Source: Lenzites betulinus (lineage: Eukaryota; Basidiomycota; Agaricomycetes; Polyporales; Polyporaceae). From it: a stretch of 64,000 nucleotides of DNA. This document shows, piece by piece, positions 14,220 through 25,187 of the stretch. The stretch lies in NCBI GenBank assembly GCA_022264855.1, contig JABYQU010000002.1, forward strand, positions 1,302,001-1,366,000, read 5' to 3'. Below the pieces are notes generated by a model. That model searched no databases. It worked only from the letters and a program-made list of their open reading frames with translations, and had not been told where the DNA came from. Position 1 is the first letter of the stretch, and the number at the start of each line of letters is the position of its first letter. The translations under genes were made by a program, and so were the position numbers.

Positions 14220-16641
14220 TCACTTCTGGAACGCGTTCAACACGAGTGCCGAGTCAAGGAAATTTGTCTTTTCGATGAGGAAGTCTGTAAAGCTGTGAGA
14301 TTCTGCCCCATGGCTATGTGGATGTTCACGGGCTTACCATCGGGAATGACTGTGATGTTGTCTCTCATAAGTTGAAGTAGGTTCTTCTCCTTCAGCGTGA
14401 ATCGCGGCCACGGGGCTAACAGGACTAGATTAGACATGAAGACCTCAAATATGAAAGAACCACATACCTCCGGGATTCAGGTCGTTGATGAAGTTGATGT
14501 AGAAGTCAGCCATCTGCTCCGCGAATGTCTGCTCCACGGCGGGGAAGCTACCGAACAGCAGGATAAGCTCCGAGCCGTGGAACACTGCGGTCACCATGCA
14601 CCGAGTAAGCTAACGCGGAAATTGCACAATATAGCAAAAGGGAACATGCCTCCGCGCGAGGGATCCTGCCCAGGAATGAACTCCCTGAACGAATACCCAA
14701 ACAGCGGCTGCAGCGGGGCCGCCTTGTTGAACAACAGCCGACGAGGCGAGAGATACATGTTGTCCGTGTACCATGCCTCCGCCCTGTCGAAGAGGGAGTC
14801 CCCGGTGTTGAATGGCGCTCCGAGTGCGGAGTCGTTGGCAGGGTATAGCGAATTGATGGTGTTGAAGATGTCTTGCGTGACCGTGGACGGGTCAATCAGC
14901 AGGTCTTTGATGAAGGTATCGAATCTCGCGGTCTCCTGTGCAGCGGGCACATTGAGATTGCGCACGGACTGGCTGAAGCTTGTGCCCTCGTTGAGCTTCA
15001 TAGAGTGGGTAGCGTTTGAATCAGGTTGTATAAGAGGTGGTAGGAAACCGCTCACGTTTGTTCCTGCCAGTATGGGAACGTGCAGGAAGTTGCCACTAGC
15101 GATACGTGCGGACGGCCGCTCGGATATGAAACTACCAGCCGGCCCCACCGATGGCTGCCACAACTGCGAGTTTAGTACCTGATTCGTCAGATTGTTTGTG
15201 ACGTCGAGTAACGTCTAAAGGTGCCGAATGATCAAGTATGTCAAGCCAGCGCAGATCATGAGTGTATTACGGATGCTTACTTCAAAAGGGAGCTTCTGTA
15301 GGCAGGCGAAGGACGCTGGACCTGCGGGACAGCCAGTGGCCGCGAGAAGACGCGCGTAAGGGAATCCAGGCTCGTCGTAGTGGCTGGCTGCCGGAGCTGT
15401 CTTACTGCGATGCACCACAGTTAGAAGTCTTGTCACATTATCAGTCGCCTGGAGGACTCACAAAGGACCAGTCGAAGAGTCAAAGATTGCCGCACGGAAT
15501 AGCGGGCGAGGCGAAGGGAATAGGATTTGAGCCTCTGCGGCCCCAGCTCCAGCAGACTGAACGTTTATCAGGACATGCGCCACCGATGGGATGACTGTTA
15601 GCGACTCACTTGGCCCCATATTGTGACCTAACATCAATAGTAAGTACTGGTATGAAAGAGTACCGCAGACGACTAGCCTTTGAAGGGTCACCACCAAAGG
15701 CGGCAATGTTGTCTTGAAGGAAGGCGAGTGCTGCGCGCTGGTCTTGCAAGCCCGCATTCAGATCCTGGGGAGGGACATGGCTACTCGCGAGCTTGTACAG
15801 CGAACTATCAGCAGCTGACCCTTATCTCAGCGGAACATGACTCACGAAGCCGAACGTGTTGATACGATAGTTGCTGGGGAGTGATTGCTAGTGAGCGGCA
15901 AACCAGTGGGTCCATGGAGGCGCACATACACAGAAACAAATATGATCGGCTTGTGAGTAGCGACACTACGCTGAATGAGGACTGATGATACGTGACATGA
16001 GCGACGTTTCGATGATGTCCAGCATATCCATACTCACATGTGGGGTTAAACGACGGGTCGGAAGCCGCTCTACACAGCGACGTAATTAGCACACAAGATC
16101 GCCAGTCCCACGATGCTATATACGCACCCGCTCATAAAAGCGCCGCCCTGATCGAACGTCAGCATATAGTCCGTGCTTTTCAACGAGTGGAGGACATACA
16201 TAGAACCAAACCAATACTGGGAGTTTCTCCGATGACGTGGTGCCGCTAGGCCTGAAGATCTATTTTGGAAGGTGAGCATGGCGAACAAACATGCGCGTCT
16301 ATTCATGGACTACGGACGTTCAGGAACAGGCAGTCTTCGGAGAGCGGCGCACCCAGACTGTCGGAAGGCACCTGCGGACATGCGTTCCCGAACGTGGATG
16401 CATCTTTGACAGCCTGTGGGGCATTCGTGATGGGCACAGGGGCCTTGAAGCGAAGTGGCCCCACGGGAGGTTGGGCGAACGGCACACCCAACCATTTTTC
16501 AGTCCCATTTGTAGCGCTGAAGCCTTTGAAGGTACCGGCGGTAGTGCGGACCACGAGCGAGGCAGGGGGAGCGGCGAAGGCCGCAAGAAAAAGGCAGAAA
16601 GCAGATATATAGCCGTAGATGTGGACTAGCGTGCGCGCCAT
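14220..16641 (-). CDS. Secreted type-B carboxylesterase / lipase
   Basis: Extracellular ester hydrolase of the Candida-rugosa-lipase-like family. Fifteen exons (16641-16318, 16259-16200, 16147-16128, 16069-16038, 15981-15930, 15873-15846, 15791-15678, 15627-15610, 15556-15462, 15404-15281, 15214-15056, 14995-14650, 14584-14468, 14415-14338, 14284-14220) splice to 543 residues. A signal peptide ([10 protein letters not shown], then [12 protein letters not shown]) leads to [16 protein letters not shown] and VWFYGGAFMSG. The nucleophile motif is VTIWGQSAGAGA, with Gln where GESAG is commoner. The acid lies in GTNLNEGTSF and the catalytic His in VFHGSEL. Two introns (15628-15677 and 14585-14649) need GC donors. 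The donor after exon 1 (GTCCGT) is weak and could be wrong. Confidence 0.88.
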
Positions 16642-18130
16642 GGTAGTCTGGAAGGTTACAGATCGTTGAGGGCGACGTGAGGGCACGGCGCATCCAAAGA
16701 AATCGGCCTCGTCCAGAGCTTTAAGTACCCAGAGACGGTCTTCCATGAGCCTGTACAAATCCCTACTCCGAAGCGACGAACAGGTGGGCACGGGTGTGTG
16801 CATCATGTCAGCGTCCTCCTGCCCACATGAGATGGTCACTGCAGGCACCTGGGAAGATGAGGGGATTGTCATCCTATTAATGATTGTTCTCGAAATCTAC
16901 GGAGAGCGGCTGACGCTGATCGGGTTCCAAATGCCCGCCCGGGCCCGTGCCTTTGAGGGCCAATCAATTTCCGCGAGTGCGGGAGGGTGCAGATACAGGC
17001 GGGCCGTGGCGGAATACTTCCACAAATAAGCTGTGAACACATGAGGATATTCCTGAAGGAGGGAAGCGTGAGATATACGTACGAGCGGAGTGTGAGGTGT
17101 TCTGCCGGTCATTCATGCTTTCACGCCCGTAAGACCGCCTTGCTTCCGGTGAAATGTAAAAACTCACACCGACACCTCAGGTGATCCTCGAGCTACTACG
17201 TTCACAGGTGTGCGCATCCCCATGTTCACAGTTTACGGCAGTGGATTGTAGTGGATGATGTAGATGCCTCCGCAGTTCATCAAAATCAAGTTGCAAAAAA
17301 CGCTAAGGAACCTCCGTAGTCCGACGTCAGGCCGCCCGTCTTTCTCTGTCTCCAAACGAATCAGACGGCTTCAGTTGTTCAGTTGCCTACCTTAGCCTGT
17401 CGCAACTCAAGTATGACGACATAATGAGACCTTGGTGGAGGCAGCCGCTTATGGACTTCCTGTGCGAGAAAGCATGCATATAATGAGGAGGCAGTCGCAA
17501 GTCATGGTGACGGTGGATGCGAGTAAGATATGTCGGCGCTAAGCGCTTATGGCGCGCAGCGTCTTCCTTATATACTCGGATGCCGGCCCGTTCCGGGCGG
17601 TAAGTTGGCGCTCATTAACATGTGCAACGTTCAACGTTTGGTACCATGGCACTCGGGCTCTTGTAACTTGGAGCTTGTCGAGCCCCGCCTTGCCATTTGG
17701 TGCCGTTGGGCTTCAGCATAAGGCCTTGGGAGTTTTGGTTTCTTCTTCGGGGCGTATCATCATAGATCGGCGCGCCTTTGCCAAGCCAGGCAGGAAGCTT
17801 GTGGTGCGCACGGAGGTAGCTGAGCTCTGGGACTAAGCCGTGGTCGGAGTGAGAATTATCGTGCGACTGGACACGCAGAACAGGGTCTGATCCCCGTGCT
17901 CGAAGTAGATAACTAGTAGTAGAATATTCTTCAGGCAGCTGCTTGCTCAGCGCTCGATGCCGCACATCAGACGCGTCGACCGAGCATCACGCGTGTGAGC
18001 GCGGGGTCGTGACCGTTTACACGCGCTTGACGCGAAAAGACGTCCAACTCTCCCTCTCCTTCCTGCTACCATATGCATCTGACGACTGGCCCCGCCCCCT
18101 ACAGCCTCGACCGTTATAGCGACTCAAACC
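16642..18130. other. Intergenic, no supported gene
   Basis: About 1.5 kb between two divergent genes (carboxylesterase on minus, SHOC1-like on plus). Only short random-looking ORFs are present. Near 18000-18060 there is a GTTTAC and two ACGCG words; these could be regulatory sites of the downstream gene, but that is speculation. Confidence 0.45.
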
Positions 18131-18255
18131 AGATACCTGTGCTTCAACTGCTCAAAGATACCTGTGCTTCAACTGCTCAAAGATACCTGTGCTTCAACTG
18201 CTCAAAGATACCTGTGCTTCAACTGCTCAAAGATACCTGTGCTTCAACTGCTCAA
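18131..18255 (+). repeat. Minisatellite, 5 perfect copies of a 25-bp unit
   Basis: The unit begins AGATACCTGTGC and ends CTGCTCAA. Five identical head-to-tail copies start at 18131, 18156, 18181, 18206 and 18231. The array ends 2 bp before the proposed ATG of the SHOC1-like gene. Perfect identity implies recent expansion or active homogenisation. There are no spacers, so it is not a CRISPR array. Confidence 0.97.
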
Positions 18256-18257
18256 AT

Positions 18258-21200
18258 ATGATCATAGACTCTGCCGAACGAGAGTCTGAGCTTCGAGCGC
18301 ATATACACAGTTTATTATCTCAGTATGTATTCACACATCTTGCCACCGACCAAGTCATTTGGACTCAGTCCGAGGTCGCGCATGTGAGTACAACGCGTAT
18401 TTGAATCTCCATACTGGTCTCATCAGTCCCTTGCGTAGTGCTTGGAGGCATGCATACACCCCATCCCAATGACTGAGAGGACCGCCGTCGCCCTTCCCCT
18501 GGAGCCATTCGAAGTTCTCTCTCAAGAGTGGGATCTACCGGGGCTCGATTTGTACGAAGAGAAGTGGAAAGTAACGGATAGAGATGTTGTCCTATACCTC
18601 AAACAACAGATGGTAGCTCGGAAGGCCCGAGGAGAAACTTCGGACGGCTACTGGAGGGACGATGATGATCGTGAGTGGATTATATGGTCGCCAGTGATAT
18701 TACAAGTGCGAGTTTTACATGTTCCGATAGCTGCATACGACGCGTTCCTTCTAAGGAGACCGATGTCACCAATTCTATCTGCTCGTGCACGGTTGGAGAC
18801 TCCACGCCTCGGGAAGGGTGATTTCGTTGCAAAGCTTCCTCAATCCGTCGAAGATATGGCTAGGAGACACCCTATCAAACAGGCGGACGACATCATTATT
18901 AACGAGCCTCTTCTGAATGTTGACGACGTCCTGTGAGTGATCGCGCACACATCTTGTGTATATGTGAGTGTCTTGACGACGCACAGGGCCAATAAACTCC
19001 CCGTGGATGCCGAGACGCACCGAAGCATCGTTGAACTTATGCAAACGGTTCCGGGACTATCCAGGGCTTTGAAAGCTTCGAATAATTGCCATGTTGACGA
19101 TTTTCTACGCTCTGAATCGCCACCTCTCGAGTATCCAGAACTGGAATTACTTCCCGTATTCTCGCGCCGCGACCGGCTGGATCCGACCTCTACGAATGGA
19201 CATTCTGCTCAAGGGATATTCAAGCATATGTCGCAATTGCCTGAGCCTATTTTACGCCCAGCCAAGATGAGGGAGGAGGATGAAGAGGACCTTGCGGACG
19301 CCCATCTAGTGGTGGTGGACGGATGGCGTGCGTGGCCTTGCAAAAACTCTCTTTGAACTAGCTCATGGTTATCCACACATGACACAGAAGCTTTCAGAAC
19401 GTCTTCGCCTTCAACACCTTCTCTCGCAGACAGCACAAGCGATGTCGACGAGCTGTTCATGATCTCCTCACCTCGATCAGAAGCCATATGCGTCGATAAA
19501 ATTCCGATGGGTAAGTCTGTACGCTCATTCCCTCAGTACCGTGATCATTTATGCCATCAGCACAGAGGAACACCAAATCCCGCGATCGAAGAGGATAGGT
19601 GGAGCGCATGGGCAAGCAACGCATGCGGCACGAGATAGGTATGTCGTATTGGCGCGCTCAGGTATTCGCACATCTGATATCACGGTTGTCTAGCTTGTCC
19701 GATTTTCTCCCGGCACTCATACGACCGGCAAAAGAGCTCGGGCTACGGATTGTACATTCACCGAAGTCACAGCCTTCGTCTCCGCACAGCGCTACTGCGA
19801 TGTCATTGATGGGGCAGGCGTCCGTCGTGGTCGAAGTTCTAGACACAACGAGCACGCTGGTTTTGCCAAGTAGCGATGATTCTATCGCATTTGCGATCAA
19901 GACAATCGAGCACACCTGCGGTGACGGTCTCAATAACGAGGACCCTGCGCATTTCATCCTGCAAGAAAAACTGGATGAAAAAGACGGCATGTTGATGGAC
20001 GGTGCGTTCTTCCTCCAGGATACTTTGTACGGGTAAGTCACTTATCTCATACGGTAGTACCCGTAATGCAATGCCCCAGCGAGCATCCTGCCAGTGGCTT
20101 TCATTTGCCAACACGGCTCGTTGACCTTCTTGTACCCCCTCTGGCCGTTATGGGAACAAAAGACGTGGTCACATCCGAGGATAGGAGGCTTCTCCGTGTA
20201 TTGAAGAAGGCCAAAGGGCTTCAACCACTACAGATTGAATTGAGCTGGATGTGCGTAGGCTCATACTGTCAAGTTCGCTATTAATAATCGTTCGTTGTTT
20301 ACCAGTCCCTTCAAGTACGGTCGGACTGTGCCTACAGACGAAGAAGTTGCAGACGTGCAAAATGATCCTTGTCCCCAGCTCGCAAAGAGCATCGACCTGG
20401 CGCAGGACGAGATCGTCTCTAAGCTTGCGGCTCTTCTTGACGATAGTATGGCCTTCGCCTCTCAGCCTACTTCTGTTGAGGACGCCCCTTCTTTATCTGC
20501 GTGGTTGGTCGATGAACAGGCTTCCTGCGAAGCATGGCAATATCCTCAATTTGAAGATGGGCCATTGATGATGTTGACCCGGCTCGACCGCTCGCCCCTG
20601 ACCCACTGCCCAATCCCGCTAGACAGCCCGAATACCCCGAACGACGAACGAAGCCCTTCAAGCTCCTCAGATATTTCAAGACACGGAGTCACCGGGGAGT
20701 CTGAAAAAGAACCAATACTTACACTTGCCATGACGTCCGAGGATGTCGAACCCCCTTCCAAGAGAGTGCGTTTCCACGATCCCGTTATTCTGGAAACGAT
20801 CGAGGTCGCGACTTTCGCAGACGAATACTACGATTACTTCGACGACTCAGGCGTATTCATACAAGGCGACGACAACGGCGGGGTGATGACTCACGAGCGG
20901 AACTCATTTGGACAGCTAGCAAACGACTCAGAGGGCTTCGAAGGCCCGACCACTGACGGCGACCTGTTTTCTGACGTCTACGCCCTTCAATCCGGAGACT
21001 ATCACGCCGCACAGACATTCGGAGGGGCCTTTGACAGCGCTCTTCCTCGCTATGACTTAGATGCTTTATCTCCTTCCTTCACCAATTGCGATATACCATA
21101 CGACGATGGTCAACATGCAGGAGACGAAGGTGTTGATGCGGACTTTGCATTCCACGATCCCATCACTAGCGACCGTAGGTCTATTCGTCCCCCGCAGTCT

Positions 21201-22523
21201 TCCTGTGTCTGATTGCTCTTCTACGGCAGTGACCTTAACGTCGGCCCTGGCCCATCGCGAACCGGTCACCGTCAGTGCCCCCCTTGCTAACATTCCCTCT
21301 GTGCGTCAATGCGCTAAGACGGTGCCCGGATCGGTGATAATGATGTCTGCTCGTCATTCACTGAGTAACTTTCTGGCTATCTGCGGGAAATCTCTGGGAG
21401 CTGGCTCTGATGTTCTGGATCGCTTTGACTGTGCCGCTGAACCTGTAGACTCCACACTCGGGACGGCAGAGGCCCTTGCTGCACCCTCAGCGCCCCTTCA
21501 TCAGCTCAAGGAAACACCCCTGGAGCTCATCAATGACCATACGTTGATACTCCCCGCGCAGCACTCGTCACCGAACACTAGTCATCGATACATGGCGTCT
21601 ATGGAGCTCATTCAGAAACGTGCTCTTGTCAGGGCTCTCGCTTCGCTCTGCGCTGTTGACCTTGTCGAACGGGACCACTTGGGCACCGATGCGGAGAACG
21701 TACACCTGATTCTGGACTGTGACACTGCCGTTCTCTTTGTTTCTGTAGAAACGCTTCCGAGCTGTGGGCATGCGCTCATGACGTCTTTGACTCAGCTATC
21801 CTGGCGGTTCTCGCGGCTCCTGGTGGTGTTCGAATGCTACCCGTCCTCATGGGGTTACAAGGGTGACAGGGAGTTCGCCAACAAGCATGTAGCGAGCGTA
21901 TGGAGTCCCCCCGTCGTGAAGGCTGTCAAGAAACTGCGACGCGACTTGTCCATCGCGGACGGCATACAGACGAAACGTACAGCAACCGAGATCGTCTACG
22001 CATTTGCGGTCACCCCAGACGAAGCGGCCGCTTTCGCTAGGATGTACGGCGACGACGCCGCATCTCGAGACGGAGACGCCGATACTTCCTTGGGGAAGCG
22101 TGAGTGGTTGACTCTTGAAGAACGCGACGTGAGTGACTGTATCCTCACTCATGAAGTAATTCGACCGTTGAATATGGATATAGGGGGAGTATGATTTGTG
22201 CAGAGTCGATGGCATGAACCTTTTTGCGGCGTCGTTGTTGCTGTCTCAGACAAGCCTGGAAGACTTCCTGGAGATGAATGTGAATGAAAGATTACTCGAG
22301 TACGGAGACCTTGTGGGCATGGAAAGAATGGTGACGACGCCCGCCACTGTCTGTATACATCACGGATGCTAATCGACTTGACCCATAGACACGGTTCAAC
22401 GTGGAGATGGCGAGACGCCTGGAAGCCATGCGACTACCGCCATCATCACCCATCGACGCCTCTACCTCATTATCATCCGACGATTTTGGCATCAACAGCA
22501 ATAGCGACCTCGAACTGTACTGA
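18258..22523 (+). CDS. Putative SHOC1/Zip2-like XPF-family meiotic protein
   Basis: Spliced exons: 18258-18383, 18439-18932, 18987-19327, 19388-19510, 19566-19638, 19694-20032, 20080-20250, 20306-21174, then 21230 onward with two more short 3' exons. The C-terminal half resembles an inactive ERCC4/XPF nuclease domain: strands and helices around VHLILDCDTAVLFVSVETLP and SRLLVVFECYPSSW, without the ERKxxxD catalytic motif. A helix-hairpin-helix-like tail follows (VDGMNLFAASLLLSQ, SLEDFLEMNV). The N-terminal half has LSWIPFKYGRTVP and a long acidic, disordered middle. This architecture fits SHOC1/ZIP2 of the ZMM crossover pathway, which pairs with Spo16. The assignment is inferred from architecture. 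The exact intron near 22120-22200 is unresolved, and the first exon is tentative (MTERTAVALP at 18470 is an alternative start). Confidence 0.55.
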
Positions 22524-22724
22524 TAACTGCTATGACAGAGAGCAATGAATTGCTGGACCCCGCTGATACTGCTTGTTATGTGTATGCTGTACTGTACAAC
22601 CCTACGTCGGGTAGACCTATATTATCGTACAATCAAGTACCTCGACCCTGCTTCTACGAGTTCCAATTTAATCGTTGTCGGTGGCGCCCGAGTGAGACGA
22701 TGGTGCTTGAAAGTGACACACCGC

Positions 22725-23997
22725 TTATATGATTCGAAGCTCCCAAAGCTCGTCGGAGCGTGTGTTGCTCGAGAGGAGACCTCCAAACAGCAGCACTCGC
22801 GAGTTGCCATCGGGATCCACGCAGGACGCCGGCGCGAACCAGCCTCTTCCCTCTGGAACATCCGTTTGTCCGACGTCCACCTTGTGCCATGCCCAGCCAG
22901 AAAGGATGTCCGCTCCGGGCTCCTTCGAAAGCACCCAGGCATCATCCCAGAAGGTCCCGGCTCCCGCATGTCCGAGCGTGCTCGCGTCCCTTTCCCCGTG
23001 ATAGAGGATCGCGAGCGCGTTGGTTTGAGACGGGGACTGGAACGGGGAAAATCCATGAACTGAGCGGGGTCCCGGACTGCCGTGCGAAGGGTCGGGCGCG
23101 GGTTGAGCCGTCCACCAGGTGTCCTGTTCGATAGAGTAGACGTCGATGGACCCGGCAGTCGCCGGTAGTTCCTGTCCACTGAAGCCTGAATTCGTTGTGA
23201 GATATCTTGAAGTCAAAGCAGATCACGATGAGCATACCTCCGTAACGCAACAGGAGGTTCTCTGTTCCATTGACGATTGCGCTGACAAGACATGTGCCGC
23301 CTCGTCCTGGCTCCGGAGCAGAGGCTAAAACCTTCCACAATCGCTCTTTGATGTCGAAAGAGTGCAAGGTAGTCAAGCGGCCGCTATCTGGGCAGCCAGC
23401 GTGCAAGTACAATTTACCCTGCGAAATTCATTCATGAACGTCTGCGAATTATGAACATGGCACAGAATGGACCTACGCCGTGCGCGACAGCTGTGTGATA
23501 GCTTCGTGGAGAAGGAGCTTGTTCTTCGTTCAGTGCGGCGATACGTTCCCATTTCAGCCCAGAGCCAGTTGAACTATGCGTGCCCTGGTCGACAACAACG
23601 GCGGTCTTCCAGATACCAATCTGGTGCGGATCGAAGGGTGTCATCTCTTGCCCTCCTCTTCCCCCCCACATGTACAGGCTGCCCTCGTGCCATACAGTAG
23701 TAGCGCCAACTCGGGGCTCTGGGATAGACTGCGGCTGCGGCTGCGTTTTGTCCCCGGAAGGGATCGCAGCCGGGGGATGGTAAGCCAGTTCTGAGTAAGA
23801 GTGTTTGCGTTGAGATCCAGGACGTGAATCGACCCCTTCGGCGAGACATCCTCTCCGGTTCCAGCATCGACAGGAGTGCGAGGTTTCAGCTCCCCTCCGT
23901 AGACAATCAAGAGGCCGGTTTTGGTGGCCGACACAGCATGGGACGAACGAGCCAGAGAACTTGCCTTCGAGAGCAGTGACCAGCGACCTTTGATCAT
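22725..23997 (-). CDS. Kelch-repeat beta-propeller protein (one apparent 1-bp frameshift)
   Basis: Exons 23997-23477, 23418-23238 and 23185-22725; about 387 residues if the frame is corrected. Kelch blades are visible: SSHAVSATKTGLLIVYGG, VGATTVWHEGSLYMWGGRGG, RSYHTAVAHGGKLYLHAG, LLLRYGG, and SRVLLFGGLLSSNTRSDELW at the end. Such proteins are cytosolic scaffolds, often mis-annotated as galactose oxidase. Within exon 1 the reading frame changes at a C5 run on the coding strand (23772-23776). One extra C would join NANTLTQNW to PPAAIPSGDK and continue the propeller, so an assembly error or a very recent mutation is likely. Confidence 0.8.
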
Positions 23998-25187
23998 GGT
24001 GGGCGTATCAGGTCGAGCTGCAACAAGGACCGAGGGAATTCGTCGTAGGCGGGTAATTATACCACTAGGTGGTTCCCGGCACCGACCACTGTTTTATTCA
24101 CTGGTGTGAACTTGGCGATTGCTTGATGATCCAGAATCTCAACACGTGGCTGAATCTTGACCTGTGAGGTACTCATAGGGTGAGCCAACTTCCGGAAACG
24201 TAGCACATATCTACTCCAAATATCGCGATGTCGTACGACTTCACGGTGTCACACAGGGGGAGCGAAGAGATAACTAACCGTGTGTGGGATCGAGATGACA
24301 CGCTTATTCACTGTTCCGTACTTGGAGCTTCAAGCTTCAGCTTGGATGGGTAGATCCGGCGTTCTATGTACAAGAGTTGTTCAAAGGGTGAGCAAATAAA
24401 TAGGTGGGACAAAGTGTAGGCATCTGTTCGCGCCCTCCACGGCGTTATCTCGAGAGTCAGCGCTTAGCCTAGCACTGGGGTGTCGGTGGCGGTTGTTTGG
24501 CCTTGTTAAGATCAGAAGCTGCCGCATTCCAAATGGGGAATGGGTGTACGCTACGGCTTGGCTTGGAACTATTTCTTCTGCTAAGATCTGGAGGTCTGCT
24601 GCCCATCAAGATCGGAGGGTTACAGGGCTGCATATCCACCAGTCATCTTGGTATCTCTTCAAGCAACATGTATCAGCGTTGCAAACTCTCATACTGACCC
24701 CTGAGAGAAGATCATCATGAAGCCACTGTCCCACTGGTATCTTGTCGAACTCAAGGTCCCACTCGGGTTTCATTCCTTCATCCATTAAGTCTGCGCACGC
24801 CCTAAAATTGATTTCATGAAATTCTCGCCTCTCATGCTGCTTGAGTATGTCGTGTACATTGTAGGCACTCGCTCCATATCGATTGCAATCAGTGCCTGGC
24901 AGGAGGTATCCCTATGAATGCCGACGGGATTCGTACTCAATCCGCCCACGGCTCCGTGCGAGCATGATGCTTCTCGCCGAAAGTATGTCAAGTCCAGGGG
25001 CTTCCTCTCTCGCAGCTGCCGAGAAATCTCCCACAATGAGTGGCACATCACGCAGCCACTTGATGAACTTGACAGGTATTATGCCGGCGGTATACGCAAG
25101 TCCTGACTTCAGTGTATATCTCTCCGGCGCTGACCATGGAACCGGCACTCATCGAATCACAGACTCTACGCATTCATCTCTTTTCAC
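23998..25187. other. Intergenic, no supported gene
   Basis: About 1.2 kb between divergent genes. Minus-strand ORFs at 24785-25051 and 24912-25148 overlap in different frames and match nothing known. A TATA-like GTATAT at about 25114 sits some 74 bp before the ATG of the first FAD monooxygenase. Confidence 0.45.

Noticed and set aside
18131..18255. CRISPR-like array
   Set aside because: Units are directly adjacent with no spacers, and the context is eukaryotic; it is a minisatellite.
24785..25148. Two overlapping minus-strand ORFs before monooxygenase copy 1
   Set aside because: No homology, no splice partners, and they conflict with each other in frame.
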